Shown: positions 30,357-41,183 of the stretch, in pieces
Layout of the letters: each line of letters opens with the position of its first letter
Numbering within the stretch: position 1 is the first letter of the stretch
Source: Trichobilharzia regenti
Lineage: Eukaryota > Platyhelminthes > Trematoda > Strigeidida > Schistosomatidae
Direction of reading: 5' to 3'
Assembly: GCA_944472135.2 (NCBI GenBank)
Contig: OX235263.1
Location: 29,255,379-29,319,378, forward strand
DNA: 64,000 nt
Program-made: the position numbers and the translations under genes
The notes under the pieces: generated by a model
The model's input: only the letters and a program-made list of their open reading frames with translations
What the model was told of the DNA's origin: nothing
Database searches by the model: none

Positions 30357-30746
30357 TTATGATGGCCATGGCAAGGACAGGGGTTGGACGTATTTCTTTT
30401 GTATACAAAGCGTGGGTTTGAGCTTTTGTATAGCTAGCGCCTCGGCTATGCCCAGATGTCTTGATTTTACTCCCTTTGATAGGTTTGATCGAATCTTGTA
30501 AATGATTTTGAAGGATTTTTCGAATGGCGCTGAATGTCCTGAATTCACCAGGTGTTCTGTCATCGAACTATTTACCCGTTTTCGTTCTCCTTTTACTAGC
30601 CAGGCTGGATAGTGTTCACGAGCGCGTTTTTCAAGTTGGCGCATGGTACGGCCAACGTACTCAGCTCCACAAGAGCAAGTAAACTGGTATATGCACGTTG
30701 AGGTGGCCCAATGCGACAGCTTGTCTTTCGCGTTCTGGCTGAACAT
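30357..30746 (-). pseudogene. PLE GIY-YIG endonuclease and C-terminus
   Basis: A 129-codon frame: CIYQFTCSCGAEYVGRTMRQ holds the Cys pair and the GIY-YIG core (EYVGRT), then KRAREHYPAWLVKGERKRVN, MTEHLVNSGHSAPFEKSFKI and the end KPTLCIQKKYVQPLSLPWPS. All parts of the PLE endonuclease are in one frame. A frameshift at about 30,740 separates it from upstream sequence, and the element is truncated at about 30,785. Confidence 0.82.
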
Positions 30747-30790
30747 GTTTTTGAGAGGAGTTCACATGACTTCGATTCTAGATACAATGA

Positions 30791-31359
30791 ACATATCAGA
30801 ATTTTTATTTTTAGACTTTAATTTGAGGGAATTGACTTTTTTTAGTTTTGATTTCTTCATAAAATGACGCCATTTAGGGTTACCGAAAACCAGGCAGCAC
30901 CAGACAGATTTTTTTAACTCCGTCTGAGATTTCTCAGCAATATCGACACATAACCTCAAAATCCTTAGTTTGTTAGTCAAGTACCTGTTCCATTCAAATT
31001 TCAGATTGAAATCCAATTTTATTTAAAACTCTGTCAGTGGCTGCCATACAGTGTGGCTATGAGAAGTGATCGCTATGCTCTGTTACCAGGTCTTTAAGGG
31101 TTCTGTAAATGACGTAGGTACTTGGCGAATCTGGGAGTTGAGGAATTTAAATACAATGGTCGTTTAGTGGGAACACTAAGTGACATAATTTCTGCTCTAT
31201 GAGAAGACCTTCGTTTCGTTTCTTATCATAGATATGATTCTGTGACAAACGCTTACAATAAAAAGTGGTCTTAAGTCTTTTTTCGATTGCATCTGATCAC
31301 CCGTGGTTAAAATTTTAACCTACCCTTAATTTAGCTAAATATTTATGAGAATAGCTAAG
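30791..31359. other. No recognised gene
   Basis: A minus-strand frame at 30,762-31,016 (84 codons) is not similar to any family here. Otherwise nothing seen. Confidence 0.4.
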
Positions 31360-31500
31360 TAGTAATGTCCCTGACGTGGTTTCTAACATTATAATGGACA
31401 CCTGTTCCTTCTCGATTTCAGATACCCTTTCCAGATGACTGCCTGTAAACACAAAACCCTACTCACAGAATTTCCTACCGATGCCTTCAACCATCTAAAC
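31360..31500 (+). repeat. Fragment shared with 61.5 kb (family E)
   Basis: tttcctaccgatgccttcaa and ccatctaaact resemble tcctaccgatcacctccaac and tatctaatatc at 61.53 kb. The tRNA-like head is not recognisable here. Confidence 0.3.
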
Positions 31501-31914
31501 TTTATAGGAATTTATTTTGAAGACAGATAATATATACCAAGTACAGGGGGCTAGCTCACTAATAATGGAATTAGAGCATATAATACTATGGTTTCTATCT
31601 ACATGATATAGAACAGCATGCAAATCCTACAGTGAAAATATGATTTAAATCAATTTTGTCCGTTCAAATAAAATTACAGGTCAGTTGTTTTCGCGACGTT
31701 TTTCGCATAACCCTATAGGCTGATATTTAGTTTTGACTGAAGCATGTATTATATTATGGAACTCATACTTTTTATGTCCTTTAGCCTACTGGTTCAGATT
31801 TCATTATTTCAATATGCGAACTTAACCAGGATTTTAGAGCGTATACTGATGCAGAATAAATATCTAAAATAGTTATTCAGCGACTTTTAAAATTTCGATT
31901 GTCAACATTTTTGC
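31501..31914. other. No recognisable gene or repeat
   Basis: Nothing seen. Confidence 0.4.
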
Positions 31915-32105
31915 TTTATTTTTGATTACAGCTTGATTCCACACCGTATTTTTGGTACAAGTATGGAATTTTCAGCATGTAATATCGGTGGCCCACATTT
32001 TGCAGACCAACCATAGATATCAGGTGTGCTTCGTCGGTAGCGGATCGAACCCCGGGTCATATGCATGATCGGCAAGAGTCATAACCGCTGTTCCACCAAC
32101 GCACA
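31915..32105 (-). repeat. Family C tRNA-derived SINE
   Basis: Minus strand, near full length: CR1-like tail (plus strand attacagcttgattccacac), body with atcggtggcccacattttgc, B box region ggatcgaaccccgg, head ending caccaacgcac. It is older than the 19.5 kb copy. Confidence 0.7.
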
Positions 32106-32324
32106 TGACGGTGGAGTGAAATGACACTGGTATTCTCAAGTATATTCCCTGTAATTCTTTCTGGAAGATTAGTGCCACAGTTATAATTCAGTAAATAAAT
32201 GCCTAAGACTTTGAAACAAACGACAGTAGAGTCTGTTTAATGCAGTGTTGACTCCCCAACTAAACCTTAAAAGAAAATTCTGTTTGTTGAGCATAAACTA
32301 TAAGTCTAACAAGACATAAAATAT

Positions 32325-32625
32325 TCAAGTGTTGGTTTGTAGGGATTTGATTGGTTACGGGATTTCATCATGAGCTGACATTAGTTACAGAACTATTGAA
32401 AAACCTTGGAGTAATGGACGGCTGTTTCGTCATAGTTTGGGACTCTTCATCAGTACTCACCCACCGGGATTCCAACCCAGGACCTTCTGGTTACAAGGCG
32501 AGCTCGTAGACCATTAAGCCACTGGGACCCGATCCAACGGCCGACCCATGAATTCTAATTTCTGCCAATTTATGACATAGCGCGACCCCTAGTCAATGTC
32601 TTCGGCGAGTATTTGTCCTCACAGA
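32325..32625 (-). repeat. Family B hammerhead retroposon, single orientation
   Basis: Minus strand from the tail (ttggtttgtagggatttgat) through ribozyme, B box (gggattccaacccagg on the plus strand), A box region and part of the body. No inverted partner and no clear target duplication found. Confidence 0.7.
32411..32456 (-). ncRNA. Hammerhead ribozyme, family B, mutated core
   Basis: ATGAAGA replaces CTGANGA (C3 to A) and stem II has a mismatch (GTCC against TGAC). GAAA is kept and the GTC triplet is intact. Predicted inactive. Confidence 0.6.
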
Positions 32626-33834
32626 GCTTCATAACACTGTGATAGCGAATTACTGCAATTAATGATGTTTTAGGAATAGTTCACCGTATAATATATGGCC
32701 AGCAATAAGCACCACAAATATTTAACGGCTGAAATCAAATAATGGTTTATTTTATTTCTAATTTTGCTTAATCCGTATTAAAGTAGCTTCTGCATTGATA
32801 ATGCGACGGCGGTAAACTAACATGAAAATGCTTTTTAATATGTCAGAAATTACCAAACTGTTAATGAAATTCTTCAGTCAAAACGCAAGACCTTATTTTA
32901 CTTTAGTTATACTATTTAGTGTAAAAGAAACTACAATTGTGATAGGCACGACCAACCTTCGGTTTAAACTTTATTCGAAAAAAGCCTTTCCTGAGAGTGT
33001 ATGTGAGAAGGGTTCATGCATACGTTGTACTTTAAAATTCTGCTGTTTAGACAGTACTAGGAAATTCATTTTAATTTGCATTGTCCTAATTATAATTGAC
33101 ATGCAGCTTATTTCGAAGTTGTCGCTTCATTTAAATGTGGCCAAATGGTTAATTAAATAGCTAAGCAGATTCGAATGAACAGAGGCGTGAATGACAGAGT
33201 AGGTATTCAAAAATGTAGGTGGTTAGTAAACCTAGTTAGTTTTTGTTCTCCATTCATTTGCATTATCTGTACTTATCGAAACTGAAAGTAGATCAATTAG
33301 ACTGGTCAATAATAACATGAAATTGATTCAGTCATCTTACTTGTTCTGTATTCTTTCTTGTCTTTGAACTGTTTCATGTAGTATTGATAGTTTATAAGTT
33401 GTTTTGTAAAACACAATGTATGCTTAACTTTTCTCCCCATTATATTTTTTGACGGTATAGTATCCAATCTTTTGATCACATGTGACTAAGTTGCATTATC
33501 ATTTCTGTATTGTAAGTGATTTAACCATACACTTTGTCTTGATATATCAGAATCTGTAGGTTTGCAGAGAGCGAAATAGTCTATAGCTTCTCTTACAATA
33601 TTCATAGTTTTGTACAGATTCACTATCTACAACAATGCAGTGACATTGAACAAAATATAATAAACAATGAAGCCATTTGTGTAAAAGCAAGCTATGATGA
33701 GAGTGACTTCCTTTTAATTGCCTGTCATCTGATTTTACTTCATTTTACCGAATTGGCTGTTGTTGTGTAAATACCTTAGATATGATATTTTTAAGGCAGT
33801 GTATTCTCCCTTTTCAGGGTTATCATGGATTGCT
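32626..33834. other. No recognised gene; one 112-codon frame
   Basis: Frame 32,822-33,160 (plus) begins MKMLFNMSEITKLLMKFFSQ, has a Cys cluster CEKGSCIRCTLKFCC and a hydrophobic stretch KFILICIVLIIIDMQLI. I recognise no family and see no splice sites. It may be chance in AT-rich DNA. Confidence 0.35.
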
Positions 33835-33846
33835 ACACTTGTAAAT
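33835..33846 (+). repeat. Target-site duplication, left copy
   Basis: acacttgtaaat, repeated exactly at 34,921-34,932 around the PLE. Confidence 0.8.
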
Positions 33847-34920
33847 TAAAACAATTAGTCCCATTTGATAAATTTGAATAAGACATTAAGAGGACAAATT
33901 TCGCGAGATATCATTTCGCAGTCTCTTTACAACCGCTTTACAACTAACATGGTTAACAATAATAAAATAAAGGTCATGACAATTACTCAGTTAAATAATA
34001 TATATATATCTTCATTTTACCAGTTTTGTTCCTATCCAGTATAAACGTTCCCTAGTGAAATGTTTGTTCTCAAGGGCCCGAAAAATATGCCTGAGTGACA
34101 CACTGACGGATGAGCTTCGACATATACTTTCAGTTTTATTAGCTAATGGTTATCCGGAGAGCTTTATCACTCGTCACAGTAAAGAAAAACCACATCTCGA
34201 AAAGACAGCTTCTGTACCAAAGAAAGCTATCTTTATTAATCTACCATTCAACGGCGACCAGATTATGCAGTTGACAACTCAAAAACTTCGGTCAGCCATC
34301 AAACGCACATTCTACGCTGCATCTCTTTTTCTCACTTGCCGAACATTTTCGATCCCTGTACCTACGATTAAAGGACGAAATTCTGTGGACTCTACTTCAA
34401 ACTGTATCTACAAGTTCACCTGCAGCTGCGGTGACACCTATATAGGTAGAACTAACAGAATGTTCCAATGTCGTCGAAAAGAACATGTTCCAAAATGGTT
34501 ACTAAAACATATAGAAAATCCAAATACAGTTTATCTGAATAGAAATCTAGCATCATCCATTGCAAAACACTTATTAATGTCTGGTCACAAAATAAATATT
34601 AATGACTGTTTCACAATTATTTCACATAACTCTAATTCAAGGTTGGTTATTGAAGGTGATGGAAGCACTTTGGATTAATCACATACAGCCTAAACTGCGT
34701 GTACAAAAATCAATAGACTTCAATCTTCCCCTACCATGAACTGACTACCTGACCTATCTAAATATGATTGGTCATTAGTATGTACTTTTGTTTCTTATTT
34801 AACTGAGTATTTGTCATGAACTTTATTTTATTATTGTTAACCATGTTAGTTGTAAAGCGGTTGTAAAGAAACTACGAAATGATATCACCTCGCGAAATTT
34901 GTCTTCTTAATGCCTTATTC
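33847..34920 (+). mobile_element. Complete short PLE insertion with inverted terminal arms
   Basis: From left: a 28-base extra tail, an inverted arm (33,875-33,997), a 5'-truncated coding part in plus orientation, and the matching inverted arm (34,796-34,918). Arms share, for example, caaccgctttacaactaaca on opposite strands and differ at a few places. A 12-base target duplication bounds the insertion. This is the PLE layout with pseudo-LTRs in inverted orientation. Confidence 0.85.
34013..34678 (+). pseudogene. PLE RT thumb, linker and GIY-YIG endonuclease
   Basis: From about 34,030: the VPIQYKRSLVK-type thumb, then LTDELRHILSVLLANGYPES, KAIFINLPFNGDQIMQLTTQ, then SNCIYKFTCSCGDTYIGRTN with the Cys pair and GIY-YIG core, RKEHVPKWLLKHIE and SIAKHLLMSGHKININDCFT. 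A single frameshift near 34,650 separates it from the C-terminal HIQPKLRVQKS end. Apart from that it is an open frame of over 200 codons and the best kept endonuclease in the window together with those at 23.6 and 30.4 kb. Confidence 0.83.
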
Positions 34921-34932
34921 ACACTTGTAAAT
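34921..34932 (+). repeat. Target-site duplication, right copy
   Basis: Exact partner of 33,835-33,846. Confidence 0.8.
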
Positions 34933-34974
34933 GTCATTCTTTTCTGTTTTTGATAATTATTTGAGAAAAGGTTA

Positions 34975-35670
34975 GTTACAAAGATAATTCTGACGTACTT
35001 AATACGGGTCTGGAGAATTTGTAGTGAAGATATTGTTGATGAGGAACTGAAATAAGTGGAAGAAACCCTCATAGATAACGGGGATTCATTACGCTTCATA
35101 GAGGTCAATGGCAAATTACGTGGGAGAAACACATAGATTGGTAAGGTAACTACAAATGTGCTGCACCTAAACTTCAGATTTAGGGGTGACACTGCGAGTG
35201 AGATACTTAGAAATCATCTGAAGAGATTATTGAGAAGAACGTTTTTTACTGCTACTTTACGAATAACCTAGTCTAGTCATCCACAGGTGCACCATAACGT
35301 CAAGGAAAGGTTACCTCAACTGTCTAATTCCATATGCATGTAGATTTTCACCTACTCTTGCGGATGTAGGTACATAGGACGTTCGTCAAAAAGCAAATCT
35401 CATCGCGTTCCAAAGCACCTCCCAGTTTCGCTGAGCAAAGGAGAATGTAGAGATATTAGTTCATCAATATTGTAGCATTTTGTAGATACTGACCACGCAG
35501 TATCTGACACATCGCTTAATATAGTCTACAAAGTTCAACAAAGCTTGACAAAAAGGACACGAATGCATTTGCATCGTAAAGTAGGAGGCCGTGGCAATAA
35601 ATAACATCAAGCCAGAACTTTGTGTATAAAAACAGTTTGTACTATCTCTTTTTTTACCATGGTCTTGATT
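34975..35670 (+). mobile_element. Penelope-like element, decayed
   Basis: Plus strand, broken by many stops: gatattgttgatgaggaact (thumb), gataacggggattcattacg, then tgagaagaacgttttttact, the Cys/GIY-YIG region at cttgcggatgtaggtacata, and cagaactttgtgtataaaaa (the LCIQK end). It lies just right of the preceding PLE but belongs to an older family. Confidence 0.65.
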
Positions 35671-35917
35671 CAACTGTGTAATTCACATTAAAACTTTGTT
35701 ATCCTTCTTTATTCCATGTTCCATTTTTATTTTCCTTTTTTATAACTTTATGTTATTACATTGTAACAGTTTATCTAGTCTACTATTCTGGTAATATTTA
35801 ACCTATCCTATATCTCCATTATATTATATTCAAATATTCACCTTTCCGAATGTAATTTATTTTCCTATCATATATTTCACACATATCTGTTGAACTTTAG
35901 GATGACATCAACTCAGA
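35671..35917. other. AT-rich stretch, nothing recognised
   Basis: No motif seen. It may include the 3' untranslated region of the PLE to its left. Confidence 0.35.
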
Positions 35918-36153
35918 TAAAGCAGTAAGAAGACGTAATTTGTCTAAATCGTATAATGTATTTGCGGAACACATTTCGAACAATCTGATCACACACAGAC
36001 TTGTCATAGGAATATATATGAAATTAATAAAGAGTTAGGAGGTGAGAAGATAAACTTAGGTCAAGTTAAAAGAACATACTGAAGGTCAAAATAACAATGA
36101 AGATCACTAAACCAAACATGAGAGGTAATAGTACACCTGCCCCGGTATGAAAA

Positions 36154-36680
36154 CTAAGTTTTCCAAGGAAGGTGGTTTAGTGTGATGACGAACTGCTTTT
36201 GAACGCATAAAGATGGTTTGAACATCCCAATTACTAGGGCTTCCACAAACTTTAGGATACACTCCAAACACGTTTTATAGATAGGTTTAAAAGATCTGTT
36301 AACATCAATTTTATGTCCTGTCTCTATAATATGTTTCACAATAGAGGAGGTAGGTCTTCTGTTCTCATTTTTATTGGATTCTAGGGATTCTATTTGCTTC
36401 TGAAACCATTTAGGAATATGCTCTGAAGCCCACCCTTACTTGCAGAGATCGATAAGTTCTTCCTAGGTATGGGCAGTCCCGCGTAAATTCAAATTGGTAA
36501 ATACAGTGGGATGTGAGGTCATTTTTCGCATGTTCGAAGGGCTTAGATAGATATAATGACTTTACATTCCCTACTATTATGATATTAGCTGCATTAAAAG
36601 TCTTTTTAACCGCAGCGTTCAGTCTCTGTCTAGTTATCAAGCTGCTTTGATGCCCCATATAGGGTAGCTTGATGTACACG
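36154..36680 (-). pseudogene. PLE endonuclease and C-terminus, left arm
   Basis: Frame 36,410-36,679: MYIKLPYMGHQSSLITRQRL, then KTFNAANIIIVGNVKSLYLS, CIYQFEFTRDCPYLGRTYRS with a damaged Cys/GIY-YIG core, ending early. Frame 36,154-36,339: KHIIETGHKIDVNRSFKPIY and MFKPSLCVQKQFVITLNHLP. Two frameshifts. Confidence 0.7.
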
Positions 36681-37235
36681 TCTTTCTTAGGGGCGAGTTA
36701 AAGAGTGGGTCTTGGTGTTCTGTCTACTTAATATCTCCTGATGAACTTGTCTGGATAGTTGTTATCAACCAGAGTTTGTGTCAACTTTCTTTCTTCTTCA
36801 TCAAGTGTGTCTTTGGTGCATATTCGTTGGATTCTACTGAAGAGGCAACTTACTAAGGCTCTTTTATACCGAACAGGGCAGAAACTGTGGTAATTAAGAT
36901 ACTGTCTTGTTTAGTTATTCATTCATATAACTAATCAATTGTGACTCATAATCCTACACACCAATATTATTACATATTGTAATATGAATTGTAATCATAA
37001 GTGATATGCCTTGTTGTGCCACCTCAATTTTAAATCGAGTAAATGAAGTTCAGATTGACATATCACTTACGCCTGTAGCATAGGAAGACGACAGTTTATC
37101 TTTCCTAGACATTTTGCTTAGTCGACGGCTTGATAGATCAATAAAACTATCTATTTATAGAAAACCTACCTAGACAGTATGGTATCATAATTATCACAGT
37201 TTCTGCACTGTTCGGTACAAAGAAGCTTTATTAAG

Positions 37236-37511
37236 GTGCTTCTTCATATTCCTAAATGGTTTCAGAAGCAAATAGAATCCCTAGAATCCAATAAAAATGA
37301 GAACAGAAGACCTACCTCCTCTATTGTGAAACATATTATAGAGACAGGACATAAAATTGATGTTAACAGATCTTTTAAACCTATCTATAAAACGTGTTTG
37401 GAGTGTATCCTAAAGTTTGTGGAAGCCCTAGTAATTGGGATGTTCAAACCATCTTTATGCGTTCAAAAGCAGTTCGTCATCACACTAAACCACCTTCCTT
37501 GGAAAACTTAG
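37236..37511 (+). pseudogene. PLE C-terminus, right arm
   Basis: A 91-codon frame: LLHIPKWFQKQIESLESNKN, then KHIIETGHKIDVNRSFKPIY and KPSLCVQKQFVITLNHLPWK. Its last 61 residues equal the left-arm frame at 36,154-36,339, showing how similar the arms still are. It lacks the GIY-YIG core. Confidence 0.75.
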
Positions 37512-37849
37512 TTTTCATACCGGGGCAGGTGTACTATTACCTCTCATGTTTGGTTTAGTGATCTTCATTGTTATTTTGACCTTCAGTATGTTCTTTTAAC
37601 TTGACCTAAGTTTATCTTCTCACCTCCTAACTCTTTATTAATTTCATATATATTCCTATGACAAGTCTGTGTGTGATCAGATTGTTCGAAATGTGTTCCG
37701 CAAATACATTACACGATTCACACAAATTATATTCTCTTATTGCTTTGTCTTAATATTATTATAGCATAAATGTCACTTTAGTATTTCCACTCACTGTCAA
37801 ACTGCCACACGCAGACACAAGAAAATTAATCGTTGTTGAAATCGTTGAC

Positions 37850-38800
37850 AGATAACGGGCAAAGCGGAAACAGGAATAAAATGGACTCACACGAAAAGAG
37901 ACTTGGAGGATCTGGACTTCGCACATGATATATGTCTGATTAACCATAAGCTGGAAGATATGCAAGTGAAAAGCAACAAGCTGGCTGAAGAAGCATCAAA
38001 GATAGGACTTCAATTCAGGTGAACATAGAGAAAACAGAGGTGATGAAGATTCCTGGACACATCGACAACAACAGACAACAATCAGCCAGCATAAATGGGA
38101 GGAACCTGAAAGAAACAACCTCCTCCACCTACCCACCTACTTGGGAAGCATCCTTTCAACTACAGGTGGGCGGAACTGACGAGGATATCAAAGCCAGAAT
38201 TGGAAAATCAACGCAGGCTTTCATTACTCTCAAGTCTGTGTGGAGGTCAACACTCAGCACTCAGCATCAAAAATAACATCCGTCCGGATTTTCAACTCCA
38301 ATGTGAAGTCAGTCAGTGCTATTCGCTATACGGATCAGAGACTTGTCCAGAGCGTCATAAAGAGCATCTCAAACAAACTTCGGAACTTCATTAACAGCTG
38401 TCTTCGCTCAATACCTTGCTCAAGATCAGATGGCCGGCCAGAAAAGATCAGGAACAGGGATCTCTGGCAACGAGCGAACCAACACAGCAGGGACCGATTG
38501 TGAAACAAATATGCAGAAAGAAATAGAGATGGATTGGCTGGGCATACGCTGAGGAAACTATCAAGTGACTTCACTAGACAAGCCATCACTCGAGTGGAAC
38601 CCGAAAGGGAAGCGGGCGGCGAGTTAATCGTTCAGTGATGGGGCGACTTGGAGGAGGTCATGTGATGTGGGGTGAAAGCATGTGGGTAGACATGGAGTTG
38701 GGTGTAAACTCTAGCAGAGAACCAAACGCAGTGGAGACGCGCAGCTGAAGCCCTATGTTCCTCTAAGAATTAAAGGATATAATAATAATGTTAATAATAA
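37850..38800 (+). mobile_element. RTE-type retrotransposon, from RT core to tail
   Basis: Plus strand. It begins near the polymerase motif C region (WEDLDFAHD-like; an FADD-type box with His in place of Asp), continues with KLEDMQVKSNKLAEEASKIG, EDIKARIGKSTQAFITLKSV, the KSISNKLRNFINSCLRSIP block and the C-terminal part, and ends in an AAT-rich tail at 38,780-38,810. Frames at 38,019-38,276, 38,240-38,503 and on to 38,740 overlap because of frameshifts. Confidence 0.78.
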
Positions 38801-38810
38801 TAATAATAAG

Positions 38811-39635
38811 AAATCGTTGAAAGGGGAATTTTCTTCACTAAATTCTTTGTGTTTTATGAAATTTCATTTCAAAGAAACTTAGTTTTTTGATTTGGCACTT
38901 CATTATAAACGCCTGTTATTGGTTGGAACTTATGTCCTAGAAACAAATTTTGGGATGTAAGAAGGTATGAACCAAACTTATTGCATGAGAAATGATGAAA
39001 CTCCCCAAGTTGTTCATTCGGAGGTAGGTGAAATAGTTTTAGAACCGGATGGCAGCTGGCTGGTAGTCGACGGCTTACTCCAATAGTGGTATATCTGTTA
39101 TTGACATGAGTTTAATATAAACACTGGTCCACGCGCAACCAGTTGCCTTTTAGACACTTTTTGCCCATCTTTAATTGCTTTGCTTTCTGAGTGGAACATA
39201 GAGCTTAAAGCTTTGAATTTTAATTATCAGTTGTGTTATTTTACGGGGCTCGACTGCTAGTCTCAGACCCAATCTGTCTATTTTTAGGGCTTGCTACAGC
39301 CTAGTAAAATAGACAAGGTCTTGGAATTCATCTAATCTGGACCTCAGGCATATTTGTGCCCATTATCTATATTCATTAATTATGATTCATCTATGTATAA
39401 GTTGAGAACATTTAATAAATACACATTCGCAAGTTATCACAATTCTCAAAAGAATGGATAGTGAACAAAGAGTACTCTTTTCGATAACCCCTTCATCCTC
39501 ACGCTCAACATTTATACGTACATTATAGTGAATGAATGATTTAGTGTTGTGAACGACATTAATGTTGTTTAAATAACATCGAATCAATAATATTGATGGA
39601 TTACAGCTGAATCGCATCAACATAAAATAAGCTGA
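38811..39635. other. No recognisable gene or repeat
   Basis: Nothing seen; a 78-codon minus frame at 39,387-39,623 has no motif. Confidence 0.4.
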
Positions 39636-39639
39636 ATGT

Positions 39640-40935
39640 CAGAAGAATTAGGAAGGATGATATTACAAATTCATGAGTTTATAGTTTCTACTAAAGGCCA
39701 GGGCAATATTAGCGGCTGGACTTGCTTCTCTTGGATACAGAGCGCCGGTTGTTTGAGGCGAATCGCAATAGACTCTGGTGTTTGGAGCCTGCGGTGCTTC
39801 GATGTTTTTGGTAATTTATTTGGCACCCGGTATAATATAGAGAAGGATTCATCTACGCTGGCTTTGTGGCCGGTTTGCACCAGATGTTCCAATATCGAGC
39901 TGTTCACTACACCTTTACTTAGCCATGCTGGGAGATGCTCTCGAGGTTGCACGAAAAATCGAGTTCCTAGAGCAACGGCCAATATAACTGGTTCCCCTAC
40001 AAGCTCAGTTGAATTGGTAGATACAATTTGAAGTGGCTAGTCTAGGAACTTCATCTTTCAGTCGAGGAATCACCATCGGTCGTGTAGAGAATAATACGTG
40101 TAGTTCGCCAGCATTAAAATTTATTTGAACTGATTTTTTTAATTTCTTCGCAATTATCTCGCTTTGTATATCGCCCATGAATTGTAGTCGTATATAAAGA
40201 GGCTTCTTTTTTACAGATAGTGAGTAGTCCTTTTCCGTTTTCTTTGTCATGTGTTTCTTGATAAATTTGTCGGGATAGCCATTTTCGATCAAAGTATCAT
40301 ATACAATGCTTAATTCATCTTCAATTACTTCTTCTGAGCATATAGCTCTAACTCTGTGGCTGAGGTTCTTCAATAAGTTTCTTTTATACTTGATAGGAAC
40401 GAAGCTTTGAAAATGTGTATATTGTCCTGTCCAAGTGCTTTTTCTATCCAAATATCTTTTTATGCCACCATCTGGTTTTCTTGTAAGTAGGACATCCAGG
40501 AAGGCAATTCTGTCTTGGGATTCCTCTTCGCATGTGAATTTCATAGCCGAATGTACTTCATTGAATTCAGTAATTATTGTACTCTTATCAGAACCATTAT
40601 CACAAAGAATAAAGGTATCATCCATATATCAGCAATAAAATGAGAGCTTACTGATAAGGTTGTTCAGAGGTCCATTTTCTAGCTTACTTAGAAAGAAATC
40701 AGCCGAAATGGGGTCCAATGGGGAGCTCATCGCCACCCCGTCCACTTGTCTGTAAAGCATGCCGTTAAATTTGAAATTTACATTCATGGTACATCTTAAT
40801 ATCAATTCTTTTAGGATCCCAGTATGTGTGCCGATGTTTATCGACAGCTTCTCCACTTGTTCACCTATGTAATTACCTGTTTCTATTAAAAGTACATTTG
40901 TGAATAATGATGTTATGTCCAGAGATATCATGGTT
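39640..40935 (-). mobile_element. Penelope-like element, most complete coding copy
   Basis: Minus strand, covering RT motif A through palm, thumb, linker, GIY-YIG region and C-terminus in about 1.3 kb. It is 5'-truncated at about 40,935. I see no inverted arms directly at its ends. Confidence 0.82.
39671..40931 (-). pseudogene. PLE polyprotein (RT plus GIY-YIG), three lesions
   Basis: Motif A: MISLDITSLFTNVLLIETGN with its Asp. Motif B: GMLYRQVDGVAMSSPLDPIS (the GxxMGSPLSP-type box). Motif C: YMDDTFILCDNG, just after an in-frame stop at about 40,625. Then EEESQDRIAFLDVLLTRKPD, RKSTWTGQYTHFQSFVPIKY, LIENGYPDKFIKKHMTKKTE, GDIQSEIIAKKLKKSVQINF and SNCIYQFN. A second stop follows this, and the YIGR-like core is read through a frameshift near 39,990. 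The end is REHLPAWLSKGVVNSSILEH, ALCIQEKQVQPLILPWP. Over 400 codons with about three lesions, the best RT in the window. Confidence 0.85.
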
Positions 40936-41170
40936 TTGTCCTTGATTCGTTGAATGTTATTTTCATTATTATTTACACAATGTTGTATATAATTATTTGT
41001 ACTTTGTTTAACTAAAACAAAATGTGGGCACTGAAAAATACCTGATTTCGAATGTTTTACTTCTCTATAGCAAATGAGTCTGATCGATTAACCTGAACAC
41101 TATAGTATTATGGTGTAATGTGCTGAATTTTGTTATTTCCATTCTGTGTTGACATCTCTCAACAATTTTC

Positions 41171-41183
41171 AAAAATTATTTTA
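41171..41183 (+). repeat. Target-site duplication, left copy
   Basis: aaaaattatttta, repeated exactly at 42,229-42,241 around the PLE insertion. AT-rich, but both copies sit exactly at the element ends. Confidence 0.72.

Larger units (their letters stand above)
28940..30790 (-). mobile_element. PLE 3' part and terminal region, split by a foldback
   Basis: Same family as 11,615-12,725: terminal region at about 28,970-29,249 and 30,131-30,356, coding end at 30,357-30,780. A foldback of two hammerhead retroposons (29,262-30,118) splits the terminal region. The 12 kb copy supplies the empty site (tagaaatatagaaataacaa at about 12,297). Confidence 0.78.
35918..37750. mobile_element. Mirror-image PLE pair
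   Basis: Two copies of one PLE face each other. The left (minus) runs from 35,918 to about 36,905, the right (plus) from about 37,060 to 37,750. About 500 bases at each outer end are nearly perfect inverted repeats (35,918-36,420 and 37,236-37,750), including the same 61-residue coding end. The left copy keeps a GIY-YIG segment (36,420-36,680) which the right copy lacks. Around cagaaactgtggtaattaag (36,880) and cttaattaccacagttt-like sequence (37,190) the arms match again. I found no clear target duplication. Confidence 0.75.

Noticed and set aside
17576..32105. Hammerhead in family C SINEs
   Set aside because: CCTGATATC and CCTGATGTC occur after the head, but the CTGANGA core is not complete and no stem II followed by GAAA is found at a fitting distance in any copy.
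32822..33160. A Cys-rich secreted or membrane protein gene
   Set aside because: Single frame in AT-rich DNA, no family, no splice context and no supporting neighbour. Left as an unexplained frame.
33873..37720. Hammerheads in the arms of the PLEs at 34 and 36-37.7 kb
   Set aside because: CGAAA motifs are present, but the CTGANGA half has two or more changes and stem II is very weak. The evidence is too thin.
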